A DNA stretch of 64,000 nt from JADGRB01 sp963835825 (GCA_963835825.1 CAWIGZ010000001.1:372001-436000); one strand, 5' to 3'; counted from the first letter of the stretch, positions 9,752-18,665 are shown. The notes: generated by a model not told the origin, from the letters alone. A program made the numbers and translations.

Positions 9752-12190
9752 GTGATCTCCCGTAAATTAAGCTTGGGTTTGGCGTTCGGGCTGGCCGTGC
9801 TGGCATCGGGCAATGCCCGCGCGCAGGCGCTGCAATCGTCGAGCGCGTGCACCACCGACAACCTGATCGCGCACAAGGTCCCCGTCTGGCGCCAGGACAT
9901 CCGCGGCGATCTCAACTTGCCGACGAACGAGGCGGTGGCGCCCGAGGGGGCGCAGTGGGACGCGCCGGTCGGGGTGATTCTCGAGACACCCGCCGGGTCG
10001 TTGACCTACGACCTCGGATCGATCCGTCCGGTCTCGTCGTTCCTGCTCCAGGCCGACGCCAACGACACCTACAAGATCTTCGGCGCCGACGTGAACAAGC
10101 CGGAGGCGTTCAAGCTTCTGGTCGAGATCGACAACGTCGTCGCCACGCAGGGGCACGGGTTCCGCACGCGCACCGCCACCATCGACGCGACGCCGGTGCG
10201 CTTCTTGAAGGTCGGCGAGCCGGTCGGCGACGGCGCCTACTCGATCGCCGAGTTTCAGGCCTACTGCCGGGCTCCCACGCCGTTCCCGCCCAAGCTGGCC
10301 ATCACCAACGCGCCGGCCGCGATCGTCGTCGAGCCGGGGTTCTGGAAGTTCGCCTGGTGGGAGAACGACGCCAGCTCGCGGTTCGAGATGTGCCTGGCGC
10401 TGGCGGCGATGGCGCTCGTCGGCTGGGGGATCTGGCTGGCCAAGAAGGGGCGCCCCGATTGGAAGCGCCGGCTGCGCGATCGGCTGCTGATCGTGGTCGG
10501 CGTGCTGTCGTTCTGCGCCTACTGGAACTTCTTCAGCTTCCACTTCGGGAACTACGTCCATATGTGGGACACGTTCCACTACTACATCGGCTCGAAGTAC
10601 TTCAAAGAGCTGTCGTACGACCGTCTCTACGAGTGCGTCGCGGTCGCTGATTCCGAGGAGCCGGGGCTCAAGCGCCGGGTCGAGCTGCGCAAGATCATGA
10701 ACCTGCGCACCAACATGATGGTCGATACCAAGGACGTCATGGCCGACCCCAACGGGACCTGCAAGGTCCACTTCACGCCCGAGCGCTGGGCCGACTTCAA
10801 GCACGACGTCGCGTACTTCCGGAACCACCACGACATCAAGCGCTGGGAGGAGGCCCAGACCGACCACGGCTACAACGGCTCGCCGGTCTGGAACATCGTC
10901 GGGACGACGCTGACCAACCTGGCGCCCATCAGCGACGCTCAGGTCAGCTTCCTCACCAAGATCGATCCGTTCTTCATCTTCGGGATCATCCTCATGTCCT
11001 GGTGGGCGTTCGGCTGGCGGACGATGTGCGTCGCGCTGGCGGTGTTCGCCACCAACTTCCCCTCACGGTTCTATTGGACAGGGGGCTCGCTCCTGCGCTG
11101 GGACTGGCTGTTCTACCTGGTGGGCGGCGTCTGCCTGGTGAAGAAGGAACGGCCGCTGCTGGGGGGATTCTTCCTCGGCTATTCGACGCTGCTGCGCATC
11201 TTCCCGCTCTTCATCTTTTCGGGGCCGATCCTGGTCATCGTCAGGCAGCTCTGGGGGAAGGTGGGCGAGTGGCCCAAGCCCGCTCCCGAGGATGGCGCTG
11301 CCGCGCCGGCGGCTCCTGCCAGCGACGAGCCGCCGCCGCGTCCCTGGTGGAAGCCGGAGCCCTGGGACTCGTGGCGCGCGCTGGTGGCCCGCGTCGATCG
11401 CCGCTTCGTTTCGATCCTGGCCGGCGCGGCGCTCGCGGCCGCCATCCTCGTTCCCATCAGCCTGGTGACGAGCAGCGGCATCGCCGGATACCGCGCCTTC
11501 ATCTTCAACACCAACAAGCACAAGGAGACGCCGCTCACCAACTACATGGGGCTCCGCACCGTCGTCGCCTACAGCCCGTCGGAAGCGGGCCGGGTGATGA
11601 AGGACGATCGGCAGGAGGATCCCTGGGGGCCCTGGAAGCGCCAGAAGATCAAGACGTTCCATGCGCGCTTCCCGATCTACCTCTTGCTGGCGAGCGGATT
11701 CGTGGTGCTGCTCTACCAGGCGTTGCGGGACGCCGAGCCGTGGGTGGCCTGCTCGATGGGCGCGATGATGATGGCCGTGGGCGTCGAGCTCACCTGTTAC
11801 TACTACTCGTTCCTCTTCGCGATCACGCTGCTCTATCACAAGCGGAAGGAGGCCGGCCTCATCCTGCTGGGCATCACGGCGACGACCGGTCTCATCGACT
11901 GGTCGCCGACCCGTTACATCCCCGACGTGAAGCCCTGGATGGGGCTGAAATGGTCGCAGTGGCTGGACGAGCAGTACATGGCGATGTCGATCGCGACGCT
12001 GCTCGGGTTCGTCTGGATTCTCTACCGCTTCGCCTACCATCCGCCGCTGGACGCGAGCTCGGCGGCGGTCGTCGTCGCCGACGCTGCGGCCGCGGCCCCG
12101 GTCAATCGCCGCAAGCCCTCGCGGCGCTCCGGCGGCGGCGGCGGGAGCCGGCGTCGTGGCGGCGGCGGTCGACGCGGGCGCGGTCGTTAG
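9752..12190 (+). CDS. Large polytopic membrane protein with N-terminal discoidin-like domain and Arg/Gly-rich tail
   Basis: An 812-residue protein. The GTG at 9752 opens a signal peptide ending in NARA before QALQSS. Residues about 25-170 look like a beta-sandwich, F5/8 (discoidin)-type domain. From about residue 212 there are ten or so TM helices interrupted by a large loop (about 285-395) and a Pro/Ala-rich acidic loop near 510-535. The overall plan (soluble loop plus many helices, WDTFHYYIGSKYF after the second helix) recalls GT-C glycosyltransferases or polymerases, but I cannot identify a family or a certain catalytic residue. The last 30 residues are an Arg/Gly/Ser tail (SRRSGGGGGS; GGGGRRGRGR), unusual for a membrane protein. 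It converges with the H1-like gene across a shared terminator. Confidence 0.75.
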   Translation: MISRKLSLGLAFGLAVLASGNARAQALQSSSACTTDNLIAHKVPVWRQDIRGDLNLPTNEAVAPEGAQWDAPVGVILETPAGSLTYDLGSIRPVSSFLLQADANDTYKIFGADVNKPEAFKLLVEIDNVVATQGHGFRTRTATIDATPVRFLKVGEPVGDGAYSIAEFQAYCRAPTPFPPKLAITNAPAAIVVEPGFWKFAWWENDASSRFEMCLALAAMALVGWGIWLAKKGRPDWKRRLRDRLLIVVGVLSFCAYWNFFSFHFGNYVHMWDTFHYYIGSKYFKELSYDRLYECVAVADSEEPGLKRRVELRKIMNLRTNMMVDTKDVMADPNGTCKVHFTPERWADFKHDVAYFRNHHDIKRWEEAQTDHGYNGSPVWNIVGTTLTNLAPISDAQVSFLTKIDPFFIFGIILMSWWAFGWRTMCVALAVFATNFPSRFYWTGGSLLRWDWLFYLVGGVCLVKKERPLLGGFFLGYSTLLRIFPLFIFSGPILVIVRQLWGKVGEWPKPAPEDGAAAPAAPASDEPPPRPWWKPEPWDSWRALVARVDRRFVSILAGAALAAAILVPISLVTSSGIAGYRAFIFNTNKHKETPLTNYMGLRTVVAYSPSEAGRVMKDDRQEDPWGPWKRQKIKTFHARFPIYLLLASGFVVLLYQALRDAEPWVACSMGAMMMAVGVELTCYYYSFLFAITLLYHKRKEAGLILLGITATTGLIDWSPTRYIPDVKPWMGLKWSQWLDEQYMAMSIATLLGFVWILYRFAYHPPLDASSAAVVVADAAAAAPVNRRKPSRRSGGGGGSRRRGGGGRRGRGR

Positions 12191-12203
12191 CCCGGTTCGA
12201 CTG

Positions 12204-12268
12204 ACGACGAACCGTCGCCAATGAAAAAGGCCGCCGGCACGAATGCCCGGCGGCCTTTGGTTCGTCGT
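12204..12268. terminator. Bidirectional terminator-like cruciform
   Basis: A perfect 12-bp stem (aaaggccgccgg at 12226-12237 with its complement at 12247-12258, 9-nt loop) is enclosed by a second 10-bp stem (acgacgaacc at 12204-12213 with ggttcgtcgt at 12259-12268). The A-rich start and T-rich end let it act in both directions, and it sits between two convergent genes. The U-run is short, so termination strength is uncertain. Confidence 0.75.
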
Positions 12269-12326
12269 TGGTCCGACTGCCTATTGGCTGACCAACGGAT
12301 CCGTTGCTGACGCGGGTCGGAGCTTT

Positions 12327-12749
12327 CTAGCGTCGGCCTTTCTTTTTGGCCGGCTTCTTGGCTGCCTTGCTTGCCGACTTCTTGGCTGACTTCTTGGCCG
12401 GCATCTTCTTGGCGGCGACCTTCTTCTTCGCGCCGCCTTTCTTCTTGGCGGCCGCTTTCTTGGCCGCCGGCTTTCTCCTGGCGGCGGCCTTCTTCGACCC
12501 GCCGGCGCCCGCCTTCTTCTTTCGCTTCTGCCCGCCGACGGCGCGTTTGGCGCGCGCAACGTCGCCGTCGCGATCCACGAAGTAGATGTAGTTGGTATCT
12601 ACCTGGAAACCGCCGTCGGCGACCTTCTCCGGGCGTCCTTTGGGCACACCGGGTTGCTTTCGCTGAACCTTCCAGACCTCGCCGTCCTTCACGTAGTACA
12701 TGAAGTCCTTCTCACGTTCGACACCCAGCTTTGCGACTTTCTCCGCCAT
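12327..12749 (-). CDS. Histone H1-like protein with Lys/Ala-rich C-terminal tail
   Basis: A 140-residue basic protein in two parts. Residues about 1-70 form a small beta-rich domain (KDFMYYVKDGEVWKVQRK, then DTNYIYFVDRDGDVARAKR). Residues about 73-140 are almost only Lys, Ala, Arg, Gly and Pro in KKA/AAKK-type repeats, like the C-terminal domain of histone H1 and bacterial H1-like proteins such as Hc1 or AlgP. Such tails bind DNA or RNA non-specifically and compact nucleoids. The first domain is not one I recognise. The gene has its own promoter-like sequence and a GGAGG before the ATG, and is followed by the shared terminator, so it is probably transcribed alone. Confidence 0.8.
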   Translation of the reverse strand: MAEKVAKLGVEREKDFMYYVKDGEVWKVQRKQPGVPKGRPEKVADGGFQVDTNYIYFVDRDGDVARAKRAVGGQKRKKKAGAGGSKKAAARRKPAAKKAAAKKKGGAKKKVAAKKMPAKKSAKKSASKAAKKPAKKKGRR

Positions 12750-12806
12750 TTCGGAGGCCCTCCGTCAGAAAGTTTGCGAAAAAATCAGCTGCAAAAGGTC
12801 ACGTGC

Positions 12807-12834
12807 ATCGTATCGGGGGGCGTAGGGCTGTCAA
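12807..12834 (-). promoter_or_regulatory. Sigma70-type promoter for the H1-like gene
   Basis: Read on the minus strand there is a consensus -35 TTGACA (12834-12829), a 16-nt spacer and a -10 TACGAT (12812-12807). The start site would lie about 50 bp before the ATG at 12749, with GGAGG in between. Confidence 0.65.
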
Positions 12835-12890
12835 GGGGGATTCCCGGCGCCGCTCCCCGTGTTCATTGCTCGTTTTGGCTCGTTTTGCCT

Positions 12891-13743
12891 TTATTTCGAA
12901 GCCACGCGGCGCGTCGTCGCCTTCTTCGTCGTCCTGTCGGTCGCCTTGGTGGTCGTCCGGTTGGTCGTCCTTTGTGGCCGGTGCTCGCTGCGTGCCAGGT
13001 AGACGTGTTGCTCGCTGCTTTCGTCGGCGGGGTCGAGCGGGCGGCCGTCAAATGAGCCCCAGCTGGCGATGAGGGTGAGCCCGGCGCGGGCCAGCAGCGC
13101 TTCGATTTCGCCGGGTCGAATCAGACGGTGGCGCAGGGAAACCGAACGGGCGCGTTTGGCCGCGGCGACGGGCTGATAACGAAAGGTCATCGCCAGGACG
13201 CGGACCGTCGAGGAGGTGGCTTTCCGTGTAGAGCGTCGCGCGGCCGCTCCGCGGATCGCGAAAGCGCGTCGGCGCCGACGGCCCGCGGCGCTCGACGAAG
13301 CGGCGGGTGGGGGCGAACGTGTCGAAGGCCAGCCATCCGCCGGGCGCCAGCGCGGCGGCTGCGCCCCGGAAGAACTGCAGCAGCTCGGCGTCCGATTCGC
13401 AGTGCTGGATGGTATGAAAGGCCGCCACCGCGAAGGAAAACCGGCGCTGTCCGAAAGGGAGCGCCCGCAGATCGCCGCGGACCAGCAGCGCCCGCCGTCG
13501 CAGCTCGGCCCGCAGGCGCGCCACCCGGGCCGCGGCCCGGGTCAGCATCGGCCGCGCGCGATCGACGCCGACGACGACGTGGCCGTCGCGGAGCAGCGGC
13601 AGCATGAGGCGCCCGGTCCCGCAGCCGAGATCCAGCACCGGTCCTCCGCGCTCGCCGGCCAGCGTGCGGTAGAAGCGGACGTCGTCGCGCCGGCGGCGGT
13701 ACTCCCAGTCGTAGAGAAGAGGGTCGTCGAAGGGGCTCTGCAC
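12891..13743 (-). CDS. Class I SAM-dependent methyltransferase (one frameshift)
   Basis: Soluble methyltransferase. Motif I is VLDLGCGTGRL, followed by VVGVDRA (acidic ribose contact), RGDLRALPF and a DTFAPT strand, so the Rossmann fold is complete. A surplus base near 13203 (after YTESHLLDGPR) ends the frame early. The corrected reading continues MTFRYQPVAAAKRARSVS, a strand-helix ending (LIRPGEIEALLARAGLTLIASWGSFDG) and a basic Thr/Lys-rich tail to the stop at 12891. The GTG at 13743 begins VQSPFDDPLLYDWEY, a typical opening for this family. The methyl acceptor cannot be predicted. It diverges from queC. Confidence 0.8.
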
Positions 13744-13855
13744 GGGAGGATTGTACGCGCGCCGGATCGGCGGTGGCGCGGCCCCGTCGGCCTTCCTTCC
13801 GGGAAGTCGGCGGCGCTTGACTCGACGGTGTCGGCTGCGGGAGTTTGGGCCTCTC

Positions 13856-14533
13856 ATGGACGCCATCGTTCTTCTGTCAGGTGGAATCGATTCGACCACG
13901 GCCCTGGCCATGACCCGCGCGGCCGGGCGTCGCTGTCACGCGCTCTCTTTTCGGTACGGGCAGCGCCACGCCGTCGAGCTCGAGGCGGCGGCCCGCGTGG
14001 CCCGGGCCCTGGGGGCCACCCGCCACGACGTCATGACGCTCGACCTGCGGGCGATCGGCGGCTCGGCGCTGACCGACGAGATCGCGGTCCCCAAGGGACG
14101 CGACGAGGCGGCGATCGGCAGCGGCATCCCGGTCACGTACGTGCCGGCGCGCAACACCATCTTCCTCTCGTACGCCATCGCCCTGGCCGAAGTGCGCGAG
14201 GCCTCGGAGATCGTCGTCGGGGTGAACGTGCTCGATTCGTCCGGCTATCCCGACTGCCGCCCCGAGTGGCTGGCGGCGATGCAGGAGGTGGCGCGGCTCG
14301 GGACCAAGAGCGGTGTCGAGCGGCGGCCGGTCACGATTCGCGCGCCGCTCATCAAGATGTCGAAGGCCGAGATCATCCGCGCCGGGATCAAGCTGGGGAT
14401 CGACTACGGCCTCACCCACTCCTGCTATGACCCCTCGCCGTCGGGCGCGGCCTGCGGCAGCTGCGATTCCTGCCAGCTGCGCCGCCGCGGGTTCGAGAAC
14501 GCGGGCGTCGAAGATCCGACGCGCTACGCCTGA
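13856..14533 (+). CDS. queC: 7-cyano-7-deazaguanine synthase QueC
   Basis: A 225-residue enzyme that converts 7-carboxy-7-deazaguanine to preQ0 with ATP and ammonia in queuosine precursor synthesis. The PP-loop is LLSGGIDSTTAL near the N-terminus. The family signature ARNTIFLSYAIALAE is present, and the zinc site is the C-terminal cluster CYDPSPSGAACGSCDSC. The start is the ATG at 13856; the frame is open upstream but without QueC homology. No other queuosine genes are in the window. It ends 4 bp before the convergent nucleotidyltransferase stop codon. Confidence 0.97.
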   Translation: MDAIVLLSGGIDSTTALAMTRAAGRRCHALSFRYGQRHAVELEAAARVARALGATRHDVMTLDLRAIGGSALTDEIAVPKGRDEAAIGSGIPVTYVPARNTIFLSYAIALAEVREASEIVVGVNVLDSSGYPDCRPEWLAAMQEVARLGTKSGVERRPVTIRAPLIKMSKAEIIRAGIKLGIDYGLTHSCYDPSPSGAACGSCDSCQLRRRGFENAGVEDPTRYA

Positions 14534-14537
14534 GGAG

Positions 14538-16034
14538 CTACTCGGCGCGGCTCCAGGGGCCGCCGAAGGGCCCGGCGCCCAGGAAGGTCGGCCGGAGCTC
14601 GGGGGAGAGGAGCGCGCGGGCCGCCGCGGCCAGCGCGGCGAGGTTCATGGGAGGCGACGCGGACACGGCGGACGGCGGCAGGGGCGGGCGGGGCGCCTGC
14701 GCGGGCCCGCGCCCGCGGTCGAGCCCCCGATCTTGACCCCGATCGCGGCCGCGATCGCGACCGCGGTGCCGATCGTCGTCGACGTAGATGATCTCGGGCT
14801 CTTCTTCTTCACCACCCGCGGCGGCCTCGCCTGGGCCTGCCTCGCCGAGGACGGTCCCCTCGAGCAGGATGGGGCGGCCGGCCAGCGTCGGGTCGACCGA
14901 CTCGGCGTCGAGGACGATCTCGGCGAGCCGCCGGGCTTCGCCGGCAAACTCTCCGTTCACCTTTGTCTTCCGCCGGCGGGGATTCTTCGACGGGAGCAGG
15001 TGGCGAAGCGCCAGGAGAATCTGGCGCGCGAGCTCGCTGTCGCGGCGCGAGGGGCGCAGGTGCTCGAGCGCGGGCGCGATCGCCTGGGCCACCAGCTGTC
15101 CCACGTCGCGCACGCCGTTGCTGTCGGGATCCAGCGAGTCGCGCAGCGGCGGCAGCAGCAGCGCCGCCAGGATGAGGGCGTTCGACGGCGCCACCGGACG
15201 GGCCGCGGTCGAGCGATCGAGCGCCGCCAGGTAGCCCCACAGGCGCGCCCGCCGCAGGATCGCCTCGTCGTCGGCCGGCTCGCCCTTGAGGCCGCGGGCC
15301 AGCTCGGGGACCAGGAGCTCGAGGAGGTCCATCTCGACCAGCAGCTCCAGCGACCGCTTGGCGGCCCCGCCGCGGAGCAGTCGATAAAACTCCTCGGAGA
15401 CGCGCGCCTGAGCGCACTTGGCGATCTCCTGGCGGTGCTCCATCATCCGCCGGTAGGTCTCGGGCTCGATCGTCAGGTTGCATCGCGCGGCGAACTTCAC
15501 CGCGCGCAGGATCCGGATCGGATCCTCGCGAAACCGGATGTCGGGATCTCCGATGGTGCGCACCAGCCGCGTCTCGAGATCGGGCAGTCCCTGGACGTGG
15601 TCGATCACCTGCTTGGTCTCGATGTCGTAAAAGAGGCCGTTGATGGTGAAGTCGCGCCGGCGGGCATCCTGCTCGGGCGTGCCGAAGACGTTGTCGCGCC
15701 GGATCAGCAGGTCGCCGCTCTCGGGCGCGGCGCCGTCGTTGTCGTCGTCCTCCATCTCCCGCGGGTTGGCGCGGAAGGTCGACGTCTCGATGATCTTCGG
15801 GCCGAAGAAGACGTGGGCCAGCCGAAAGCGGCGGCCGATGATCCGGGAGTTGTGAAAGCGGCGTTTGATCTCTTGCGGGGTGGCGCTGGTGACGACGTCG
15901 AAGTCCTTCGGCTTGAGGCCGAGCAGGAGATCGCGCACGCAGCCGCCCACCAGGTACGCGGCGTGCCCGGAGTCTTTCAATCTCCGGACGACGTTGGCCG
16001 CGTCGGGATCGATTCGATCCAGGGCGATGTTCAT
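14538..16034 (-). CDS. pcnB: Poly(A) polymerase / CCA-adding-type nucleotidyltransferase with Arg-Asp repeat tail
   Basis: A 498-residue class II nucleotidyltransferase. The N-terminal head has YLVGGCVRDLLLG and KDFDVVTSA (the metal-binding D-x-D) and the RRDFTINGLFYD motif, followed by RFREDPIRILRAVKFAARC of the neck. The long C-terminus and this signature favour PcnB-type poly(A) polymerase over a CCA enzyme, but sequence alone does not separate them well. The last about 130 residues are unusual: an acidic run (GGEEEEPEIIYVDDD), then an Arg-Asp-Gly repeat (RGRDRGRDRGQDRGLDRG) and a Pro/Ala stretch, suggesting an RNA- or protein-binding extension. The ATG at 16034 begins MNIALDRIDPDA. Confidence 0.88.
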   Translation of the reverse strand: MNIALDRIDPDAANVVRRLKDSGHAAYLVGGCVRDLLLGLKPKDFDVVTSATPQEIKRRFHNSRIIGRRFRLAHVFFGPKIIETSTFRANPREMEDDDNDGAAPESGDLLIRRDNVFGTPEQDARRRDFTINGLFYDIETKQVIDHVQGLPDLETRLVRTIGDPDIRFREDPIRILRAVKFAARCNLTIEPETYRRMMEHRQEIAKCAQARVSEEFYRLLRGGAAKRSLELLVEMDLLELLVPELARGLKGEPADDEAILRRARLWGYLAALDRSTAARPVAPSNALILAALLLPPLRDSLDPDSNGVRDVGQLVAQAIAPALEHLRPSRRDSELARQILLALRHLLPSKNPRRRKTKVNGEFAGEARRLAEIVLDAESVDPTLAGRPILLEGTVLGEAGPGEAAAGGEEEEPEIIYVDDDRHRGRDRGRDRGQDRGLDRGRGPAQAPRPPLPPSAVSASPPMNLAALAAAARALLSPELRPTFLGAGPFGGPWSRAE

Positions 16035-16083
16035 TGCGCCTAGGGGTAACACGGCGGTCTGACCGCGGCAATCGGATGAGCGA

Positions 16084-17238
16084 TCACTCGATCGTCGGCG
16101 CCATGGTGCCGTCGGGATCTTCCTCGATCGGTCGCTTCGTCCTGCTCGGCTTGGCGGGCCGGTCGGGTTTCGGCGCCTCGTCCGTCGTGGTGGGGCCCGT
16201 CGGCGCCGTCTCCGAGGAGGCCGGCGGGTGGTGCCGATCGGAGTGCGCCGATGACCCGTGGGGGTGCCGCGCCGTCGGCTCAGCCGAGCTCGACGGTCGG
16301 GTCGATTTCGCCTCCGCCGGAGCGGCGAGGTCGCGCTCGGGCGATGGCGCGTTCCGCGCATGCGCGACTGGCGCCGGCACGACCGGCGCCGGCACGACCG
16401 GCTGCGGGGCGGGCGCCGTCGGCAAAGGCGCCGGCGTGGCAGCGATCGGCTGAACTTGCAGCGCCTTCGGCGTCCGTGGCACGGGGAGCGCCACCGCGGA
16501 GCGGGCGTTGAGCTCGGCCTCGTCGGTCGAGCGGACCCAGAGCAGGGCCGCCCCCGCGATCGCGGCGATGGCGGCCCCTGCCGCCGCGATCCGGATGATG
16601 AGTTGCTTGCGCGGCAAGACCGTGCGCAGCGCGATGGGAGTCTCCGGGGCGTGAGCTCGATTCGACCACGGATAGGGCTCTTCCGCGCGCGGGATCTCCT
16701 CCTGCTGCGGATACGTGCCCGGCTGGAAAACGGTGATCTCGTTGGTGGTCGGAACGCCACGCTCGACGACGGCGAGCGCCTTCGAGGTCTCGACCAGCAT
16801 CGCGCGCCGCGCCTCCTCGAGATCGGGCAGGTGAACGCCGTGGCCGAACATCGTTCCCCGCAGCGCGCGATCATCGAACGGCTGGGTGGTCTGCTGGCCG
16901 ACGACCGGGCCGCTGACGCTGCGCCCGACGGCGGTTCCGCGGCCGGGATCGATGGTAATCTGCGGCATCAGGAGATCGGCCGGGACCGGCACCGGCGGCG
17001 TGGCGCGGGCCTGATCGGCGAGGGCGTCGACGATCGCCTGGTCGATCCCGTCCAGGGGCACCAGCGGCGCGTCGAGCGAGCGGAGCTTCTTCAGCCCCTG
17101 CTCGACCTTGGCGTCGTCGACCACGGTGGGGCCCGAATAGTCAGAGAGCGAGCTGTCGCTGTCCGCCGCGTCGGCCGGATCTAGCGGGGGCACCTCATCC
17201 TCCAGGTCGCCGATCCCGGGAAAGGTCTTACCCGCCAT
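16084..17238 (-). CDS. Single-TM protein of unknown function with Pro/Ala-rich periplasmic part
   Basis: A 384-residue protein. The N-terminal half (to about 212) is cytoplasmic-looking, acidic and of low order, with no recognised domain. One TM helix (IIRIAAAGAAIAAIAGAALLWV, about 214-235) follows. The rest is Pro/Ala/Ser-rich with VVPAPVVPAPVAHA repeats and ends in EEDPDGTMAPTIE. That ending resembles the end of the kinase-PEGA protein elsewhere in the window (KEDEDGVLEPSIR). The plan is like the non-catalytic part of myxobacterial kinase receptors, but no kinase domain is present. Its function is unknown. It starts 81 bp from the divergent ATP-grasp gene. Confidence 0.75.
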   Translation of the reverse strand: MAGKTFPGIGDLEDEVPPLDPADAADSDSSLSDYSGPTVVDDAKVEQGLKKLRSLDAPLVPLDGIDQAIVDALADQARATPPVPVPADLLMPQITIDPGRGTAVGRSVSGPVVGQQTTQPFDDRALRGTMFGHGVHLPDLEEARRAMLVETSKALAVVERGVPTTNEITVFQPGTYPQQEEIPRAEEPYPWSNRAHAPETPIALRTVLPRKQLIIRIAAAGAAIAAIAGAALLWVRSTDEAELNARSAVALPVPRTPKALQVQPIAATPAPLPTAPAPQPVVPAPVVPAPVAHARNAPSPERDLAAPAEAKSTRPSSSAEPTARHPHGSSAHSDRHHPPASSETAPTGPTTTDEAPKPDRPAKPSRTKRPIEEDPDGTMAPTIE

Positions 17239-17319
17239 TGCCCCGGAATCTTAGCGGATGTCGGCATAAAGACCCAGCGGAGAGGCGGTTCGGCGGGCTA
17301 TAGTTTCGATCTCGGCCTC

Positions 17320-18363
17320 ATGCGCCTCTGCTTCGTCGTCAACAGCGTCCGGACGCAAAGAGCGACCTATACGACGCTGCACCTGGCGTTCGCCGCCTAC
17401 CGGCGCGGGCACGACGTCGCCTTCGCCTCCGTCGACGCGTTCTCGCAGGGGGAGGGGGCCGATATCGTGGCCGAGGTGGTCCGCCCCAGGCCCGGCCGGC
17501 TGCGCGACGCCGTCGCCTATGCCAAGGCGCTGACCGCCGCGGAGGCCCCGCGCGAGGACGCGCGGCTCGTCGATTTCGACGTGATCTTCCTGCGCAACAA
17601 CCCGAATGCGGGCAGCGAAGAGGGCGACCGCTTCAACCCGGCGCTCGACTTCGGGCGGCGGCTCAAGCAACTCGGCGTGCTGGTGCTCAACGATCCCGAC
17701 GGACTGTCCCGCGCCGGGTCGAAGATGTATCTCGCCGGATTTCCGGTCGAGCTGCGCCCAAAGACGCTGGTCACCCGCTCGATGGAGCGCGCGCGAGCCT
17801 TCCTGCGTGAGCTCGACGGCCCGGCGATCATCAAGCCGCTGGCGGGATTCGGCGGCAAGAACGTCTTCTACGTCGCGCGCGGGCAGAACGCGAACCTGCC
17901 CCAGATGATCTCGACCGTGCGCCGCGCCGGGTACGTGATCGTCCAGGAGTATCTCCCCGCCGTCGCCAAGGGGGACAAGCGCGTGCTCCTCCTGGGCGGC
18001 GTGCCGCTGGAGGTGGGCGGCGTCGTGGCGGCGTACAAACGGATGCGTCCCAAGGACGACATCCGAAACAACATCCACGTCGGCGGCTCACGCAAGCGCA
18101 CCGACTTCTCCGAGGCCGAGCGGCGAATCTGCGATCTGCTGCGCCCGCGCCTGGTGGCCGACGGCCTCTACTTCGTTGGCGTCGATCTGGTGGGAGACAA
18201 GATCCTCGAGATCAACGTCTTCGCCCCGGGCGGAATCGCCAACATCAACGACCTCTACGAGATCGATGCGGCCACGGCCGTCATCCGCGACCTCGAGCGC
18301 AAGGTCGAGCTCCGCTCGGTGTACCCCGAGCCAATCCCGCCGCACGTCTTCATGCGCGCTTGA
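17320..18363 (+). CDS. Glutathione synthase-like ATP-grasp protein
   Basis: A 347-residue protein of the GshB type. The N-terminal Rossmann-like part includes DVIFLRNNPNAGSEEGDRFN. The ATP-grasp part has DGPAIIKPLAGFGGKNVFYV (ATP lysine and glycine loop), VIVQEYLPA, GDKRVLLLGG and the magnesium-ligand region GVDLVGDKILEINVFAPGG. It should ligate an amino acid to a gamma-glutamyl-Cys-like substrate or a related peptide. No gshA is in the window, so the true substrate is open. Directly downstream lies the repeat-rich intergenic region. Confidence 0.85.
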   Translation: MRLCFVVNSVRTQRATYTTLHLAFAAYRRGHDVAFASVDAFSQGEGADIVAEVVRPRPGRLRDAVAYAKALTAAEAPREDARLVDFDVIFLRNNPNAGSEEGDRFNPALDFGRRLKQLGVLVLNDPDGLSRAGSKMYLAGFPVELRPKTLVTRSMERARAFLRELDGPAIIKPLAGFGGKNVFYVARGQNANLPQMISTVRRAGYVIVQEYLPAVAKGDKRVLLLGGVPLEVGGVVAAYKRMRPKDDIRNNIHVGGSRKRTDFSEAERRICDLLRPRLVADGLYFVGVDLVGDKILEINVFAPGGIANINDLYEIDAATAVIRDLERKVELRSVYPEPIPPHVFMRA

Positions 18364-18444
18364 ACCGTCTCCATCCAGTTCCCGCCAGTCGCATTGCGGC
18401 GCCGATGCTTCGTCCCGACGCCCAGGGCCCGGCTGCCACGGTTG

Positions 18445-18498
18445 GGACCTCGCGACTGCGACCTCGCGTCAGGACCTCGCGACTGCGACCTCGCGTCA
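18445..18498. repeat. Two perfect tandem copies of a 27-bp repeat
   Basis: The unit from 18445 to 18471 (starting ggacctcgcgactgcg) is repeated exactly at 18472-18498, and the beginning of a third copy with one change follows. It lies in the 619-bp gene-free region after the ATP-grasp gene, before the palindromic element. I see no gene in this stretch. Confidence 0.85.
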
Positions 18499-18540
18499 GG
18501 GCCTCGCGGAATCCACCGCCGCCGCTCGCCCCTACGCGAC

Positions 18541-18665
18541 CCTCCGCTCGGAGCTTTTTCCGGCGCGTGGTCTGCAACAACATCAACGGCAGACCACGCG
18601 CCGGAAAAAGCCACGTGCGGAGGCGAGCGGTGGTTCCGGGGGTGGTGACTCGATTCCGCACGTAA
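18541..18665. repeat. Dispersed palindromic element, copy A
   Basis: A perfect 23-bp inverted repeat: the arm at 18553-18575 (gctttttccggcgcgtgg...) pairs with 18589-18611 across a 13-nt loop. Outer arms cctccgc (18541-18547) and gcggagg (18617-18623) add a second stem. After it come gcgagcggtgg and cgattccgcacgtaac. The same 23-bp arms with a different loop occur at 41666-41728. That makes it a mobile or amplified extragenic element rather than an ordinary terminator, though transcripts would certainly fold. Confidence 0.85.

Noticed and set aside
18445..18498. Possible CRISPR array
   Set aside because: The two 27-bp repeats are directly adjacent with no spacers, and no cas genes are in the window.
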